In this document: in pieces, positions 42,372 through 51,685 of the stretch
How the letters are laid out: the number at the start of each line of letters is the position of its first letter
Position numbering within the stretch: position 1 is the stretch's first letter
Assembly: GCA_937927725.1 (NCBI GenBank)
Contig: CALBSE010000056.1
Span: 1-56,158, forward strand
Length of the DNA: 56,158 nt
From: an uncultured Actinomycetes bacterium
GTDB lineage: Bacteria; Actinomycetota; Acidimicrobiia; Acidimicrobiales; Acidimicrobilacustridaceae
Direction of reading: 5' to 3'
Translations under genes and position numbers: made by a program
The notes under the pieces: generated by a model
What the model was told of the DNA's origin: nothing
Seen by the model: the letters and a program-made list of their open reading frames with translations, nothing else
Databases searched by the model: none

Positions 42372-43994
42372 ATGTCCAGCCCGATCACCACGCCGAGAAC
42401 CAACCGCGCATCACGACGCACTCACGCCCGCCGCGGAGGCGCAGTTGGCGCAGGGGCGCTCCTCGTCACCGGCAGCGCCGCCGCGCTGCTCACCGCGTTC
42501 GCCGGTTCAGCCGGAGCAACGTCGACCATCACCGTCGACTCAAATGGTGACGGCAACGTCGATCCCACTCACTGCCTCGATGGCACCCCGTACAACTGCA
42601 CACTGCGCGATGCAGCCCTCGCCGCGGTCGATGGCGACACCATCACCTTCGACCCGTCGATCGCCAACATCACCCTCACCAACGGAACAATTACCACCCA
42701 AGCGGTGAACATCACCGGCCCAGGTGCCGCAGCGCTCACAATCACCACCGCTGGCGCACCCGGCCTCTACGACCTGTTTGAGATCAGCGGAACTGGCAAC
42801 GCCGTCATCAGCGGACTCACCATCACGAAGAATCGTGTGAAGGCGCTAAACGATGGAATGTTCACCCTCGACGGCGTCACCATTTCCGGCTCGACCGGCG
42901 CGTATGGAGGCGCCCTCTACGCCCTCAATGGCAGCGAACTCGAGATCAAAAATTCACGTTTTGAGAACAACACGGGCACCAGTAATGCCGGCGCCGTCTA
43001 CATCTACACCGGCCATGATGCAACGATCAGCGGTTCGGTATTCACGAACAATCACGCTGATTCCAAAGGCGGGGCCGTCTTCACCGAATCGTCGAACAAC
43101 ATCACGATCACCAATTGCACCGTTACTGGGAACACCGCCACAAAAGACGGCGGTGGTTTGTCGCTCTCTCCCTCTTATGCGGGTGCTGTCGTCTTGATTA
43201 CCGACACCACAATCGATGCAAATGTTGCAGATCGTTGGGGCGGCGGAATCAACTTCGAATCCGGCGGAGTCACCGTCAACATCTCGAACAGCACCGTTTC
43301 GAACAACTCAGCCACTGCCACCGGCGGAATTCTTTTCAACGACACGAACATCACGGCGACGATCAACAACTCGACGATCAGCGCCAACGCCGCCACCGTG
43401 TACGGAGGTGGTGGCGTCTACATCAACAAGAGTTCGTCGCTGACCATCAATCAGTCGACCATCAGCGAGAACAGCGCCGCAGGAACGACCTTTAAATACG
43501 GCGGTGGTGGCATTCTAATGGGTGACAACACGAGCGTCGTGACGATGTCGGGAACAATCGTGTCTGGAAACACTTCGGGTCTAGCTGGCGCCGGCGATAT
43601 TGGGCTCTATTCGCCCTATCTCGGCGATACCAGCTCGTTCACGGCAACTCATTCGTTGATTGGCGAGGTTGATACTCGCATCCACGAAAATGATCCCCTG
43701 TTCGTCGCTCCCGTTTCATCGAACCTCCACAGGCCGGACCCAATGCTCAGTGCGCTTGCCGACAATGGCGGTCCGACCAAGACCATGGCCCCGCAACCCG
43801 GCTCACCTGCCATCGATCACGGCCCAAACCCCGTCGCCACCTTCACCGGCAACAGCTTCGATCAGCGCGGCACTCCTTGGGTACGCATTTACGGTCGAGC
43901 CTCTGATATTGGGGCAGTGGAAGTGCAACCAGACCCCAACTCCACCACGACGACAGCGACCGAAGAACCCGTCGCCCCGGCCTTCACCGGCTGA
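42372..43994 (+). CDS. Secreted parallel beta-helix protein B with C-terminal PAFTG motif
   Basis: 540 residues, the same length and design as protein A: Arg-rich signal peptide (ALLVTGSAAALLTAFAGSAGA), two-Cys cap, beta-helix repeats (GNTATKDGGGLSLS, NNSATATGGILFND), choice-of-anchor Q-like module (SPAIDHG...FDQRGTPWVRIYGRASDIGAVE), Thr-rich linker and final PVAPAFTG. The first 80 mature residues and the last module are nearly identical to A, while the middle helix differs, so the exposed surface has diverged. The ATG at 42372 follows GGAGG. It has its own terminator downstream. Confidence 0.85.
   Translation: MSSPITTPRTNRASRRTHARRGGAVGAGALLVTGSAAALLTAFAGSAGATSTITVDSNGDGNVDPTHCLDGTPYNCTLRDAALAAVDGDTITFDPSIANITLTNGTITTQAVNITGPGAAALTITTAGAPGLYDLFEISGTGNAVISGLTITKNRVKALNDGMFTLDGVTISGSTGAYGGALYALNGSELEIKNSRFENNTGTSNAGAVYIYTGHDATISGSVFTNNHADSKGGAVFTESSNNITITNCTVTGNTATKDGGGLSLSPSYAGAVVLITDTTIDANVADRWGGGINFESGGVTVNISNSTVSNNSATATGGILFNDTNITATINNSTISANAATVYGGGGVYINKSSSLTINQSTISENSAAGTTFKYGGGGILMGDNTSVVTMSGTIVSGNTSGLAGAGDIGLYSPYLGDTSSFTATHSLIGEVDTRIHENDPLFVAPVSSNLHRPDPMLSALADNGGPTKTMAPQPGSPAIDHGPNPVATFTGNSFDQRGTPWVRIYGRASDIGAVEVQPDPNSTTTTATEEPVAPAFTG
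42471..42730 (+). repeat. Near-identical 5' repeat, copy in beta-helix gene B
   Basis: Partner of 40682-40941. Confidence 0.9.
43635..43873 (+). repeat. Near-identical 3' repeat, copy in beta-helix gene B
   Basis: Partner of 41837-42075. Confidence 0.9.
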
Positions 43995-44026
43995 CGCAAC
44001 GGCGCCGCAGTCACATCTGAACAACA

Positions 44027-44056
44027 AGAGGGCCCGGTCAATTGGCCGGGCCCTCT
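44027..44056. terminator. Terminator between beta-helix gene B and convergent small gene
   Basis: A 13-bp hairpin AGAGGGCCCGGTC / GGCCGGGCCCTCT with loop AATT, followed by CTGTTCTCTC. It can serve both converging genes. Confidence 0.85.
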
Positions 44057-44114
44057 CTGTTCTCTCGTCTCTTCATGGGGGCGGGGTCAGAGACAAGCGG
44101 GTGTTTCGGGGAAC

Positions 44115-44726
44115 TCAGTTGGTTGCCGGAGCAGCCTGATCAGCCGGGGCACCCTTGGGACCATGACCACCACGGGGGCCACCTTCGGGGCGAGGGTTGT
44201 TCACTTGATCAGTCACATGCTGGGAGAGATCGGCCAGCTTTTGGTCAGCTTGGGCTTGCGTGATTTCACCTGAGGTGACTTCCTCATTGATGTGGTTGGT
44301 GGCGGAAGCTACGAGCGCATCGATCACGACCTGGACGTTGACGCCCTTGTCCGATGCGACCTGAGCAAGGGTCTGTCCACCGTCAAGTGCGGTGTGGAGT
44401 TCATCGGTGCTCATGCCGAGGGCCTGAGCCGCAACGTCGAGGCCCGGACCGCCCTTGCCTCGCTGGCCGTGTTCCGGCATGTCGGCCTTGAGGGCTGCAA
44501 TCACCGCATCGGCCTGCGCCTGCGTGATGGTGCCGGCATCGACGAGGGGCTTAAGGGTCTCATTGAATCGGACCGACGGATCTGGACGATCGGCCGGTGC
44601 AGTTGCCGCTGCGGTGGTCGAGCTTGCGCTCTGTGCTCCGGAGATTGCCGGCACTGCGATGAGACCAGCAGCAGATCCGACAACGAGGCCAGCTCCGAGA
44701 CTGATGGAGACGAGTTTCTTGTTCAT
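44115..44726 (-). CDS. Small secreted protein with two ITQAQAD repeats
   Basis: 203 residues from the ATG at 44726, which has AAGGAG 8 nt upstream on the reverse strand. The N-terminal signal (MNKKLVSISLGAGLVVGSAAG) is followed by a low-complexity Ala/Thr/Ser stretch. The mature part has two copies of a helical motif, GTITQAQADAVIAAL and GEITQAQADQKLADL, on either side of a segment ALGMSTDELHTALDGGQTLAQVASDKGV. Such motifs occur in actinobacterial exported proteins of unknown function. The tail is Gly/Pro/His-rich (GGPRGGHGPKG). No enzyme motif is seen. Confidence 0.75.
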   Translation of the reverse strand: MNKKLVSISLGAGLVVGSAAGLIAVPAISGAQSASSTTAAATAPADRPDPSVRFNETLKPLVDAGTITQAQADAVIAALKADMPEHGQRGKGGPGLDVAAQALGMSTDELHTALDGGQTLAQVASDKGVNVQVVIDALVASATNHINEEVTSGEITQAQADQKLADLSQHVTDQVNNPRPEGGPRGGHGPKGAPADQAAPATN

Positions 44727-44746
44727 GGTGGGGCTCCTTGGTTGGG

Positions 44747-44796
44747 GTGTTCGTAGGGGGGGGTGTTGGTGTGGGCTGTCCCTTGGGGACGAACAC
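44747..44796. repeat. Inverted repeat around a G8 tract upstream of the small secreted protein
   Basis: GTGTTCGT (44747-44754) and ACGAACAC (44789-44796) are perfect 8-bp arms 34 nt apart. A run of eight G (44756-44763) lies between them, in the leader or promoter region of the reverse-strand gene. Confidence 0.5.
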
Positions 44797-44856
44797 AGCA
44801 TCAACGCCACGGGTAAGGAGCCCCCGAAGTGAAGGTGAGAATTTCGGAAGAAGTTC

Positions 44857-44885
44857 GGAAGAGTTTCGAACGTCTGCACTCTTCC
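44857..44885. repeat. Inverted repeat downstream of enoyl-CoA hydratase
   Basis: GGAAGAGT and ACTCTTCC, perfect 8-bp arms 13 nt apart, just after the reverse-strand stop. The T-run is on the wrong side for a classic terminator. TTCGGAAG also occurs twice as a direct repeat at 44844-44861. Confidence 0.4.
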
Positions 44886-44894
44886 AAAAAGCGT

Positions 44895-45677
44895 TTAGGA
44901 ATCAGCCAAATCAATGGCCGCGAAATCGGGCTGACGTCGCTCAGCCAGCGCCACCATCGCTTCCATATTTGCCGGCCGTCCCATCAGATACGCGAACGCT
45001 GCGTTTTCGCGTTCGCGCGCGGCATCGATCTGCGGCTTGATCGACGCCATGATCGTTTTCTTTGATTCAACAAGCGAAGAAATCGATTTCGATGCAAGAA
45101 CTCGCGCGTGCTTCATCGCTTCTTCCATCAACGCGTCGGGTTCGCACACTTTCCACGTGATTCCCATGTCCAAACATTCCTGCGCAGACAACCATTCGGA
45201 ACTCATGAGCGCCCAGGTTGCATTGTGACGGCCAATCATTGCGGGAAACGTGAAACTACTTGCCGCTTCTGGGGCAACAGCAAGCGCAGTAAACGGACAA
45301 CGCACGCGTGCTTCGGTGGACATGAACACAAGATCAGAAAGTGCAAGCATCGTTGCGCCAATGCCGAGCGCCATTCCGTTCACCGCGCAGATCAATGGTT
45401 TGGGGAAATCGACAAGGTTGTCGACAAGCCCCGGGAAACCATGACGACCGTTTTCAATTCCACCGGTGTTGCGCATTGCCATTTCGACAACGTCCGTTCC
45501 TGCAGAAAATGATCGGCCAGTCCCTGTGATGATGACGACGGCGACGGAGTTGTCCGTCGCAGCGTCGATGAGCGCGTCTGTCGTGGCGTCGTAGAGCGCC
45601 TCGTTAAATGCGTTCAGCGCGTCGGGACGGTTCAGCGTGATGGTGCGGATGCGGTCGACGTCGGTGATTTCGAGCAC
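44895..45677 (-). CDS. Enoyl-CoA hydratase/isomerase family protein
   Basis: 260 residues of the crotonase family. The CoA-binding segment is ITLNRPDALNAFNEAL, the first oxyanion-hole segment GRSFSAGTDVVEM and the second AVNGMALGIGATMLALSDLVFM. At the usual Glu pair, one is replaced (FTALAVAPEAASSFTFP retains a Glu in PEAASS). It could be a hydratase or a delta-isomerase in fatty-acid oxidation. The GTG start at 45677 follows AGGGGGAA; the longer frame upstream is not crotonase-like. It is monocistronic and divergent from the DUF11 protein gene. Confidence 0.88.
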   Translation of the reverse strand: MLEITDVDRIRTITLNRPDALNAFNEALYDATTDALIDAATDNSVAVVIITGTGRSFSAGTDVVEMAMRNTGGIENGRHGFPGLVDNLVDFPKPLICAVNGMALGIGATMLALSDLVFMSTEARVRCPFTALAVAPEAASSFTFPAMIGRHNATWALMSSEWLSAQECLDMGITWKVCEPDALMEEAMKHARVLASKSISSLVESKKTIMASIKPQIDAARERENAAFAYLMGRPANMEAMVALAERRQPDFAAIDLADS

Positions 45678-45800
45678 GGTTTCCCCCTGAGCGTCCGGAG
45701 CCTCCGGATCGCACGAACCCGCCCATCGTGTCACTCTCCGACGGCACCGAGGACACGGTCACGGCATCAGAACTCGGCGAGGACGCACCCTCTCTCGCAC

Positions 45801-45806
45801 TAGCCT
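45801..45806 (+). promoter_or_regulatory. Candidate -10 box (TAGCCT), leaderless
   Basis: TAGCCT ends 8 nt before the ATG at 45815 of the DUF11-repeat gene. Confidence 0.45.
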
Positions 45807-45814
45807 GACCAGCC

Positions 45815-48430
45815 ATGGCAACAGTTCTGCACCCTCGGATTCTTCGCGGCTTTTTGGCCGCAACAGTGGTGACAACGCTCTTGTGCCTGACCCTTCCGTT
45901 GGCCGATCGTGCCCAAGGTGAAACCGTCACGCCCTCGTGCCCCGCAGCCCCCGTCGTGCTCTCCAACGACAGCTTCGAATCACCAGTCGTCGACGCCAAA
46001 GAGCGCAAAACCGTCGATGGATCTGTCGTCACCGGCTGGATCGGTACCGGCGAAAAAGGCAAGGTCACCCTCCTCGCCAACGGCTGGACCGATATCAACG
46101 CTGCCGTTGGTCGGCAGTTCGCTCAACTCAGCGGAACCCCCGCTCGACTTTCACAAGACGTCGCCACCGTTCCTGGCACTTCACTTGCATGGGCACTGTC
46201 TCATCGAGCCGTCAATGGTTCCGCGTCGATGCGCGTCCTCATCGGCGCACCAGGATCGAACGGCACAGAACAATCCGTCGTCACCGATGCCACAACATGG
46301 ACGCGCCACAACGGCACCTACAAGGTTCCCGACGGTCAAACCATCACGCGCATCACGCTTCTCCCTGTAGACGGTTCTGCACCCGATGCAAACCTCGTCG
46401 ATGAAGTCTCACTCGGAACTGCGTCCTGTGTTACTGCATCGGTCTCACAAACTCCGACGACTCCCGTTGCCGTTGAAGGCGTCATCACCCAAACCGCAGC
46501 GATCAAGAACACCGGTGGCAGCCCGACCAACGATGTCCTGCTCGGGGTAACGCTTTCGAAGACCGTTGAATATGTAGACAATTCATCCAAACCTGCGGGA
46601 ACATACGGGGTCGTCCCCGACACATTGCTCATTCGTCCCGTTGGCACCTTGGGGGTTCCCGGCGTAATCCTTCCAACCGAGACCGTCGTAGTTTCATGGC
46701 AAGAGCGCGTTCTTCCTGCGGCATCCGATTCCGTGATCACCATTCCAGCTTCGGTAACCGCGGTTGATGCATTCAACGTAAAGACGGCGACTCCAGACGA
46801 CAACACAACGGTGGTTGTGTCACCGTCATCTGACATTCAGGTCTCCCAGCAATTCACACCCGCACTTGTTGCGTCCGGTGGCACCACGACGCTTTCGTTC
46901 ACCGCCACCAATGACGGGCCATCGAATGCATCCGGTGTTTCCATTGTCGAAGAACTCCCGGTTGGACTCACCGCCGCCGGAGCCACGCCAGCAGGCTGCG
47001 TCCTTGCAGGACGAACGCTCACGTGCACCGTCGGCGCGCTCGCCAACGGTGATTCACGCACATGGGAAATGCCCCTGACCGCACCATCAACCGCGAGTCC
47101 ACTCGTCGTGCGATCTGCACTCATCGCACGCGCCAACGGCACCGACCCGTCGGGCGATAACAACCGGACCGTTGAATCGCTCTCGATCGCGCCGCCCGCT
47201 CCCCCGACGCTTGAAGCAAACGTCAGCCCCACGCCCCTCATTGGTACGGCAGGGGCTGTAGCAACGGTTGCGGTCGATGTCATGAACGTCGGCTCCGCCG
47301 CCGGCACCGCACCTCTCGTTGTGGGCAGTGCATTCCCTGCCGGCTTCACACCACTCTTTGTCGTAGGCACTCCCCCACCTGGTGCGGCGGCGCCCACATG
47401 TTCTGCTTCGCCCGCGCAGTGCACGTTCCCCGGTATGGCTGCAGGCGCTTCGGCTCGCGTTGAATTCCGCGGAGTTCTCGCCTCCGATCTCGCTGACGGA
47501 AGTTCGTTTACGGCAAACGTTCAAACCTCCGGAATCGGTGCGGCCGCGGTGACTTCGCCGGTTGTGTTCTCCATCAATGCCCAGTCGACACTCGCTGTCG
47601 ACGAGCGCATTGCTGGTCCCATCTCTGCCGGCTCTCCGATCACCAAACTCGTGACGGTTGTCGATGGTGGTCCGTCAATGGCGCGTGAAGCTTCCGTCTT
47701 CATTCCGCTTCCCAAAGACGCCACGCCGTTTGATACGCCAACGAATTGTTCACCGGCATTTGGCGGCCTGGTCTGCACCCTCGGCGATATTGACGAGGGC
47801 GCATTCGTTTCCACCGAGATTTCCTTCCAGTTGCCCAACACCGGAGGGACGATCGCCGATGGGGCACGCGCCGGAACAACCACGCCAATGCCCAACCCTG
47901 TGGTTGATCGCAACACAAACACCACTGTGATCGGACCCGTCGCCGACCTTTTCGTGAAGGTCACCGGCATGAATCCCGCCACCGACATCGGCGACGCCGT
48001 GTCGTTCACCATCGACGTCACCAACCGGGGTCCGGGCGACGCAAGTGCCGTTCAGGTCCTCTCTGACCCGAAGCTCACCGGCTTGCGTTTCGATTCTGCA
48101 CTTGCCGAACGCGGGGTATGGAATGCCAACCTCGCTCTTTGGGAGATCCCGACTCTCGCTTCTGGGGCAACAGCGCGACTGCGAGTCGAAGCTACGGGCA
48201 CACGCACGAGTTCAACCGCGCTTTCGGTGTTCGCTCGATCAGACAACCCCGATATTGCCGCAATCGACAACACCGCGATAGCCCCGCTCGACGTACTTGC
48301 TGCTGCGGCACCCGAAACGAAGTCATCAGGCAGCGGCTGGCTCATGCCGGTTCTGCTCGGCATCGGCGCACTGATCTTCATCATCGCCTGTGCCTACTTG
48401 TTCCTTCAGCGGCGTAAGAACAAGTCCTAA
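45815..48430 (+). CDS. Large surface protein with DUF11-type repeats and C-terminal membrane anchor
   Basis: 871 residues. A signal peptide (FLAATVVTTLLCLTLPLADRAQG) is followed by a jelly-roll-like domain at about 40-205 (NDSFESPVVDAKE...GWIGTGEKG), of the kind that binds carbohydrate. Four to five DUF11-like Ig-fold modules follow, each with a QxTPALVASGGTTTLSFTATNDGPS or FTIDVTNRGPGDASAV-type strand. The C-terminus is one membrane helix (WLMPVLLGIGALIFIIACAYLF) with the basic tail LQRRKNKS, so it is membrane-anchored, with no LPxTG. It is a likely adhesion or cell-wall scaffold protein. Its stop abuts the convergent acyl-CoA synthetase gene. Confidence 0.83.
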   Translation: MATVLHPRILRGFLAATVVTTLLCLTLPLADRAQGETVTPSCPAAPVVLSNDSFESPVVDAKERKTVDGSVVTGWIGTGEKGKVTLLANGWTDINAAVGRQFAQLSGTPARLSQDVATVPGTSLAWALSHRAVNGSASMRVLIGAPGSNGTEQSVVTDATTWTRHNGTYKVPDGQTITRITLLPVDGSAPDANLVDEVSLGTASCVTASVSQTPTTPVAVEGVITQTAAIKNTGGSPTNDVLLGVTLSKTVEYVDNSSKPAGTYGVVPDTLLIRPVGTLGVPGVILPTETVVVSWQERVLPAASDSVITIPASVTAVDAFNVKTATPDDNTTVVVSPSSDIQVSQQFTPALVASGGTTTLSFTATNDGPSNASGVSIVEELPVGLTAAGATPAGCVLAGRTLTCTVGALANGDSRTWEMPLTAPSTASPLVVRSALIARANGTDPSGDNNRTVESLSIAPPAPPTLEANVSPTPLIGTAGAVATVAVDVMNVGSAAGTAPLVVGSAFPAGFTPLFVVGTPPPGAAAPTCSASPAQCTFPGMAAGASARVEFRGVLASDLADGSSFTANVQTSGIGAAAVTSPVVFSINAQSTLAVDERIAGPISAGSPITKLVTVVDGGPSMAREASVFIPLPKDATPFDTPTNCSPAFGGLVCTLGDIDEGAFVSTEISFQLPNTGGTIADGARAGTTTPMPNPVVDRNTNTTVIGPVADLFVKVTGMNPATDIGDAVSFTIDVTNRGPGDASAVQVLSDPKLTGLRFDSALAERGVWNANLALWEIPTLASGATARLRVEATGTRTSSTALSVFARSDNPDIAAIDNTAIAPLDVLAAAAPETKSSGSGWLMPVLLGIGALIFIIACAYLFLQRRKNKS

Positions 48431-49918
48431 TCACCCTTGAGATTCGAAACGTTCCTTCACCGCGACTTTGGTGACCTTGCCCATAGGGTTGCGCGGAAGT
48501 TCGTCAAGACACAGGTAGTTGAACGGAACTTTCGCGGGAGCGAGTCGTTCTTTGCCCCATGCCCGAAACTCCGCCGCACTCGGCCGATTGCCTGAAGCGG
48601 CCACCCAAGCGATAGCGACGCGTTCACCCCATTCGTCGTCGGGCAGCCCAACGACTGCGCAGTCAGCGATTGCCGGATGTGTGCGGAACACTTCTTCGAT
48701 CTCCAAGGCGGAGACTTTCTCGCCACCGGACTTGATGATGTCGACTGACGCGCGCCCGCGTAGCCGATAGCCATCGGGAGTTTGTTGGGCAACATCGCCA
48801 GTGCGGAACCAGCCGTCAATAAATGATTCGGCGGTTGCGTCGGGTCGATTGAGATAACGGTTGAACACCTGCGTTCCACGAACAAGGAGTTCGCCGACGT
48901 CGCCGTCGCCAACAACGACGCCTGCCTCGTTAACGATCCGCACCTTGACACCCGGGAACGGCCAACCGACGTGACCCGGCACTCTGCGATCGAGGGTATT
49001 CCCCAGTGCCATTCCCAATTCAGTCATTCCGTAACGCTCGAGAAGCACGTGGCCACTGATCTCTCGCCACTGTTCAAGCGTTGAGACCGGCAAAGCCGCC
49101 GAACCGGACACCATCAATCGAAGCAACGCTGCGCCATCAGACCATCGAGCCTTCGTCGCATCGTCAGCATCAGACCATGCCCGCACGAGTCGTGAATAAA
49201 TCGTCGGCACCGCCATAAACACGGTGATGAGACCAGAGGCCAACCGTTCCCAGGTTTCGATTGCGTCGAAGCGGCCAGGAGCTTCCAACGTTGCACCGAC
49301 CGAAAGCGAAGTGAACGTGACATTCACAAGACCGTGTACGTGATGCAACGGCAACACACAAACAATGCGGTCGGCTGCGGTCCATGCCCACGCCTCAACC
49401 ATTGCCGAACATTGCGCTGCTAATGAGCGATGCGTATGCACGACGCCTTTGGGCAGACCGGTTGTGCCACTGGTGTAGACGATCATTGCGTCGCTGTCGT
49501 CAGCGACATCGGGAAGCGTGACGTCGAGCGACGCGCGTATTGCCACACGCACATCAACAACCTGTGCATCGGTAAATGCGGCGAGTTCGTTCGCCAGCTC
49601 AGATGATTCCGACGTGCACAGAACATGTGTGACTGCAGAGTCAGCCACCGGATGACGAAGTTCTGCAGGAGGATGTGAGGCCTCAAGCGGTAGCAGCACG
49701 GCACCAGCGCGCCAGACCCCATACGTGCCAGCCAACCACCAGCGGCCTGCAGGACACACTGTTGCGACAACATCGCCCGGACCGACTCCGACATCAACAA
49801 GAGCCGACGCCACCGCCGTCGCAGCAGCATCAAGCACCCGGTAGCTCTGCTCACCGTCACGGTCGACGACCGCGATCGAATCGCCAAACGATGCAAACGT
49901 TGCACCAAGAGGGGCCAT
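48431..49918 (-). CDS. Acyl-CoA synthetase (AMP-binding, MatB/ACSF3-like)
   Basis: 495 residues of the ANL superfamily. The core motifs are the P-loop IVYTSGTTGLPKGVVHTH, the A5 motif LERYGMTELGMALGN, A7/A8 WFRTGDVAQ...GYRLRGRASVDIIKSGGEKVS and the A10 Lys in RNPMGKVTK. The short length and the SxxEIEEV-type linker resemble malonyl-CoA and other short-chain acyl-CoA synthetases, though the acid is not certain. It makes acyl-CoA from acid, ATP and CoA. Its ATG shares one base with the stop of the upstream gene (TAATG), so they are co-translated. Confidence 0.88.
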   Translation of the reverse strand: MAPLGATFASFGDSIAVVDRDGEQSYRVLDAAATAVASALVDVGVGPGDVVATVCPAGRWWLAGTYGVWRAGAVLLPLEASHPPAELRHPVADSAVTHVLCTSESSELANELAAFTDAQVVDVRVAIRASLDVTLPDVADDSDAMIVYTSGTTGLPKGVVHTHRSLAAQCSAMVEAWAWTAADRIVCVLPLHHVHGLVNVTFTSLSVGATLEAPGRFDAIETWERLASGLITVFMAVPTIYSRLVRAWSDADDATKARWSDGAALLRLMVSGSAALPVSTLEQWREISGHVLLERYGMTELGMALGNTLDRRVPGHVGWPFPGVKVRIVNEAGVVVGDGDVGELLVRGTQVFNRYLNRPDATAESFIDGWFRTGDVAQQTPDGYRLRGRASVDIIKSGGEKVSALEIEEVFRTHPAIADCAVVGLPDDEWGERVAIAWVAASGNRPSAAEFRAWGKERLAPAKVPFNYLCLDELPRNPMGKVTKVAVKERFESQG

Positions 49919-51651
49919 TAGTTCGCGACCACCGGCGGCGTGTCGGCGTAGTACACCCAGATCTCTTCGGGGTTCTCTGCGAGTTGGCGATAGCGCTGCA
50001 GATCAGGGTCGGGTGTGGTGTCGCCTTCGCGGCCTCTATAACGAGCCAGCAGCGCGTTGTACTCCACTCGCTCTTCGGCCGTAAAGGGATCGAAATGCGC
50101 GATCAGCGTGAACCGCGGATTGTTGCGGTACTGCTCAACGTCACCTTGCGTGACCAACACGAGTTCGCTCTTGGCATTCGCGGGATCAACCGACCGACCC
50201 GAACCGAAGATGAATTTGAGGTCAGGAGTCCGGCGAAGATCGAGGCCGAGTTCATCGCCGCGCGCGATGAGTTCATTCGCAACCGTTCCATCGGCCATAT
50301 TCAAAGTGGTCACGACCATCACCGGTTTCGGTGCCTCTCGCAGAACTTCGAGCGTGGGCTCAATCAGTGGCTCATACAAACGCAATTGCGCGTCCCATCC
50401 CTGAACAGAGCGGAAACTCACACCGAAAACAAGCAAGGCAACAAGTAACGCTGAGAACGCGAGTGATGCACCTGCAGTGAACCATTTACGAATTGGTGCG
50501 AACTCAAGCAAGAGCGAAACACCAACCCATGCACATGCGATCCAAACAATAAGGACCATCGCCCAGGACCAACGAAACACGTACTGATAGGGAACGCCTT
50601 TGATCCCCGAAATGGCAAGGCCAGTCGCAACTACTGACAACCACGCGACAATCGTGAGTTGCAACTGGTCGCGCCAGCCCTTGCGCCAGGCGACAACCGT
50701 TGCTGCAGCGAGAACGAGCGCCATCCAGGGCACGACGAGACTGGTGCCGACCGCGCCAAGAAAGCCGACCTCACGACCGGGCGGGAAGGTCAACAAACGA
50801 GTTACCTGGTTGAGGGCGAAACGTAGGCCTGCAGAAGGTTCGGTTGAAGTGAACTGAAACTTCACGAGTCGACCAATGTTTCCCGTGCCGAAGAACTGAT
50901 CGATGAGCGGCGGGAGCCAACAAACGAACATCACGCCAAGCGCGAGAAGCGCGGTCTTGACGAGTGATCGCCATTCATCGCCATTGGATCGAACAAATGC
51001 GTAGGCCAATCCCCCGGCACCAACCAGCAGCGCGAGAACGCCAAGCGGTGCGGCGCCGATATGTCCTTGGATCGCGAAACTCGCGGCAATCACTAGGACC
51101 ACAGCGGCAACTCGGTCACCGCGGAACGTTGCCCACGCGGAGAGGAGTGCGGCAAAGAGTGGCAGCACAATCACATACGGATTCCACGGGTTGAACAGCT
51201 CGCCTGATTGTTCGAGCAACACGAACACCGCGAGCGCGATCGACGTGAGAAAGAACAAGACCTTCGACGCACGGCGTGCGACCCACGCCGCACCAAACAT
51301 GGCGGAGAGATTGGCAACAAACGCACCGATGAGAATGCCCACTCCCGAGGTGCCGAACAAACGCGCCCACGGCGCAAACACGAATGACAGCGAGGGCCCC
51401 GGATGGTTCCAGCCGAAACGTGAATACGCACCGACCAACGGCGTGTTCGAGGTTCCAACGTCGAGCGCCCGCAGGCGGATGACCGAGAGGTCCCCAGCGG
51501 CCTTCCAATCCAGCGTTGCGGCCTTCCACGCGAACACGACAACAACGAGTCCGAGCAAGGCGCACGCAAGACGCTCGCACCACAACGAAAACGTCGATGC
51601 AGCCTCGAGGGGCGCATCGACATCTTCAGAAGAATCGGTCAGAGCAGGCAC
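49918..51651 (-). CDS. Polytopic membrane protein, GT-C glycosyltransferase-like
   Basis: 577 residues with about 11-12 membrane helices and a C-terminal soluble domain of about 150 residues. The N-terminal loop between helices 1 and 2 (AGDLSVIRLRALDVGTSNTPLVGAYSRFGWNHPGP) has acidic and aromatic residues as in the catalytic loop of GT-C enzymes that use polyprenyl-phosphate sugars. This is by resemblance only. It would act on the outer face of the membrane in glycan assembly. The GTG at 51651 is chosen because the box TACGGT ends 8 nt upstream; the frame is open to 51660. The stop overlaps the acyl-CoA synthetase start. Confidence 0.7.
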   Translation of the reverse strand: MPALTDSSEDVDAPLEAASTFSLWCERLACALLGLVVVVFAWKAATLDWKAAGDLSVIRLRALDVGTSNTPLVGAYSRFGWNHPGPSLSFVFAPWARLFGTSGVGILIGAFVANLSAMFGAAWVARRASKVLFFLTSIALAVFVLLEQSGELFNPWNPYVIVLPLFAALLSAWATFRGDRVAAVVLVIAASFAIQGHIGAAPLGVLALLVGAGGLAYAFVRSNGDEWRSLVKTALLALGVMFVCWLPPLIDQFFGTGNIGRLVKFQFTSTEPSAGLRFALNQVTRLLTFPPGREVGFLGAVGTSLVVPWMALVLAAATVVAWRKGWRDQLQLTIVAWLSVVATGLAISGIKGVPYQYVFRWSWAMVLIVWIACAWVGVSLLLEFAPIRKWFTAGASLAFSALLVALLVFGVSFRSVQGWDAQLRLYEPLIEPTLEVLREAPKPVMVVTTLNMADGTVANELIARGDELGLDLRRTPDLKFIFGSGRSVDPANAKSELVLVTQGDVEQYRNNPRFTLIAHFDPFTAEERVEYNALLARYRGREGDTTPDPDLQRYRQLAENPEEIWVYYADTPPVVAN

Positions 51652-51659
51652 GGACCACA

Positions 51660-51665
51660 ACCGTA
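51660..51665 (-). promoter_or_regulatory. Candidate -10 box (TACGGT), leaderless
   Basis: The reverse-strand TACGGT ends 8 nt before the GTG start at 51651. Confidence 0.45.
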
Positions 51666-51685
51666 CCTAGCGAATGCACTCAGAC

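Noticed and set aside
44857..44885. Intrinsic terminator for the enoyl-CoA hydratase gene
   Set aside because: The hairpin is good, but on the reverse strand the T-run precedes it; it is listed only as an inverted repeat.
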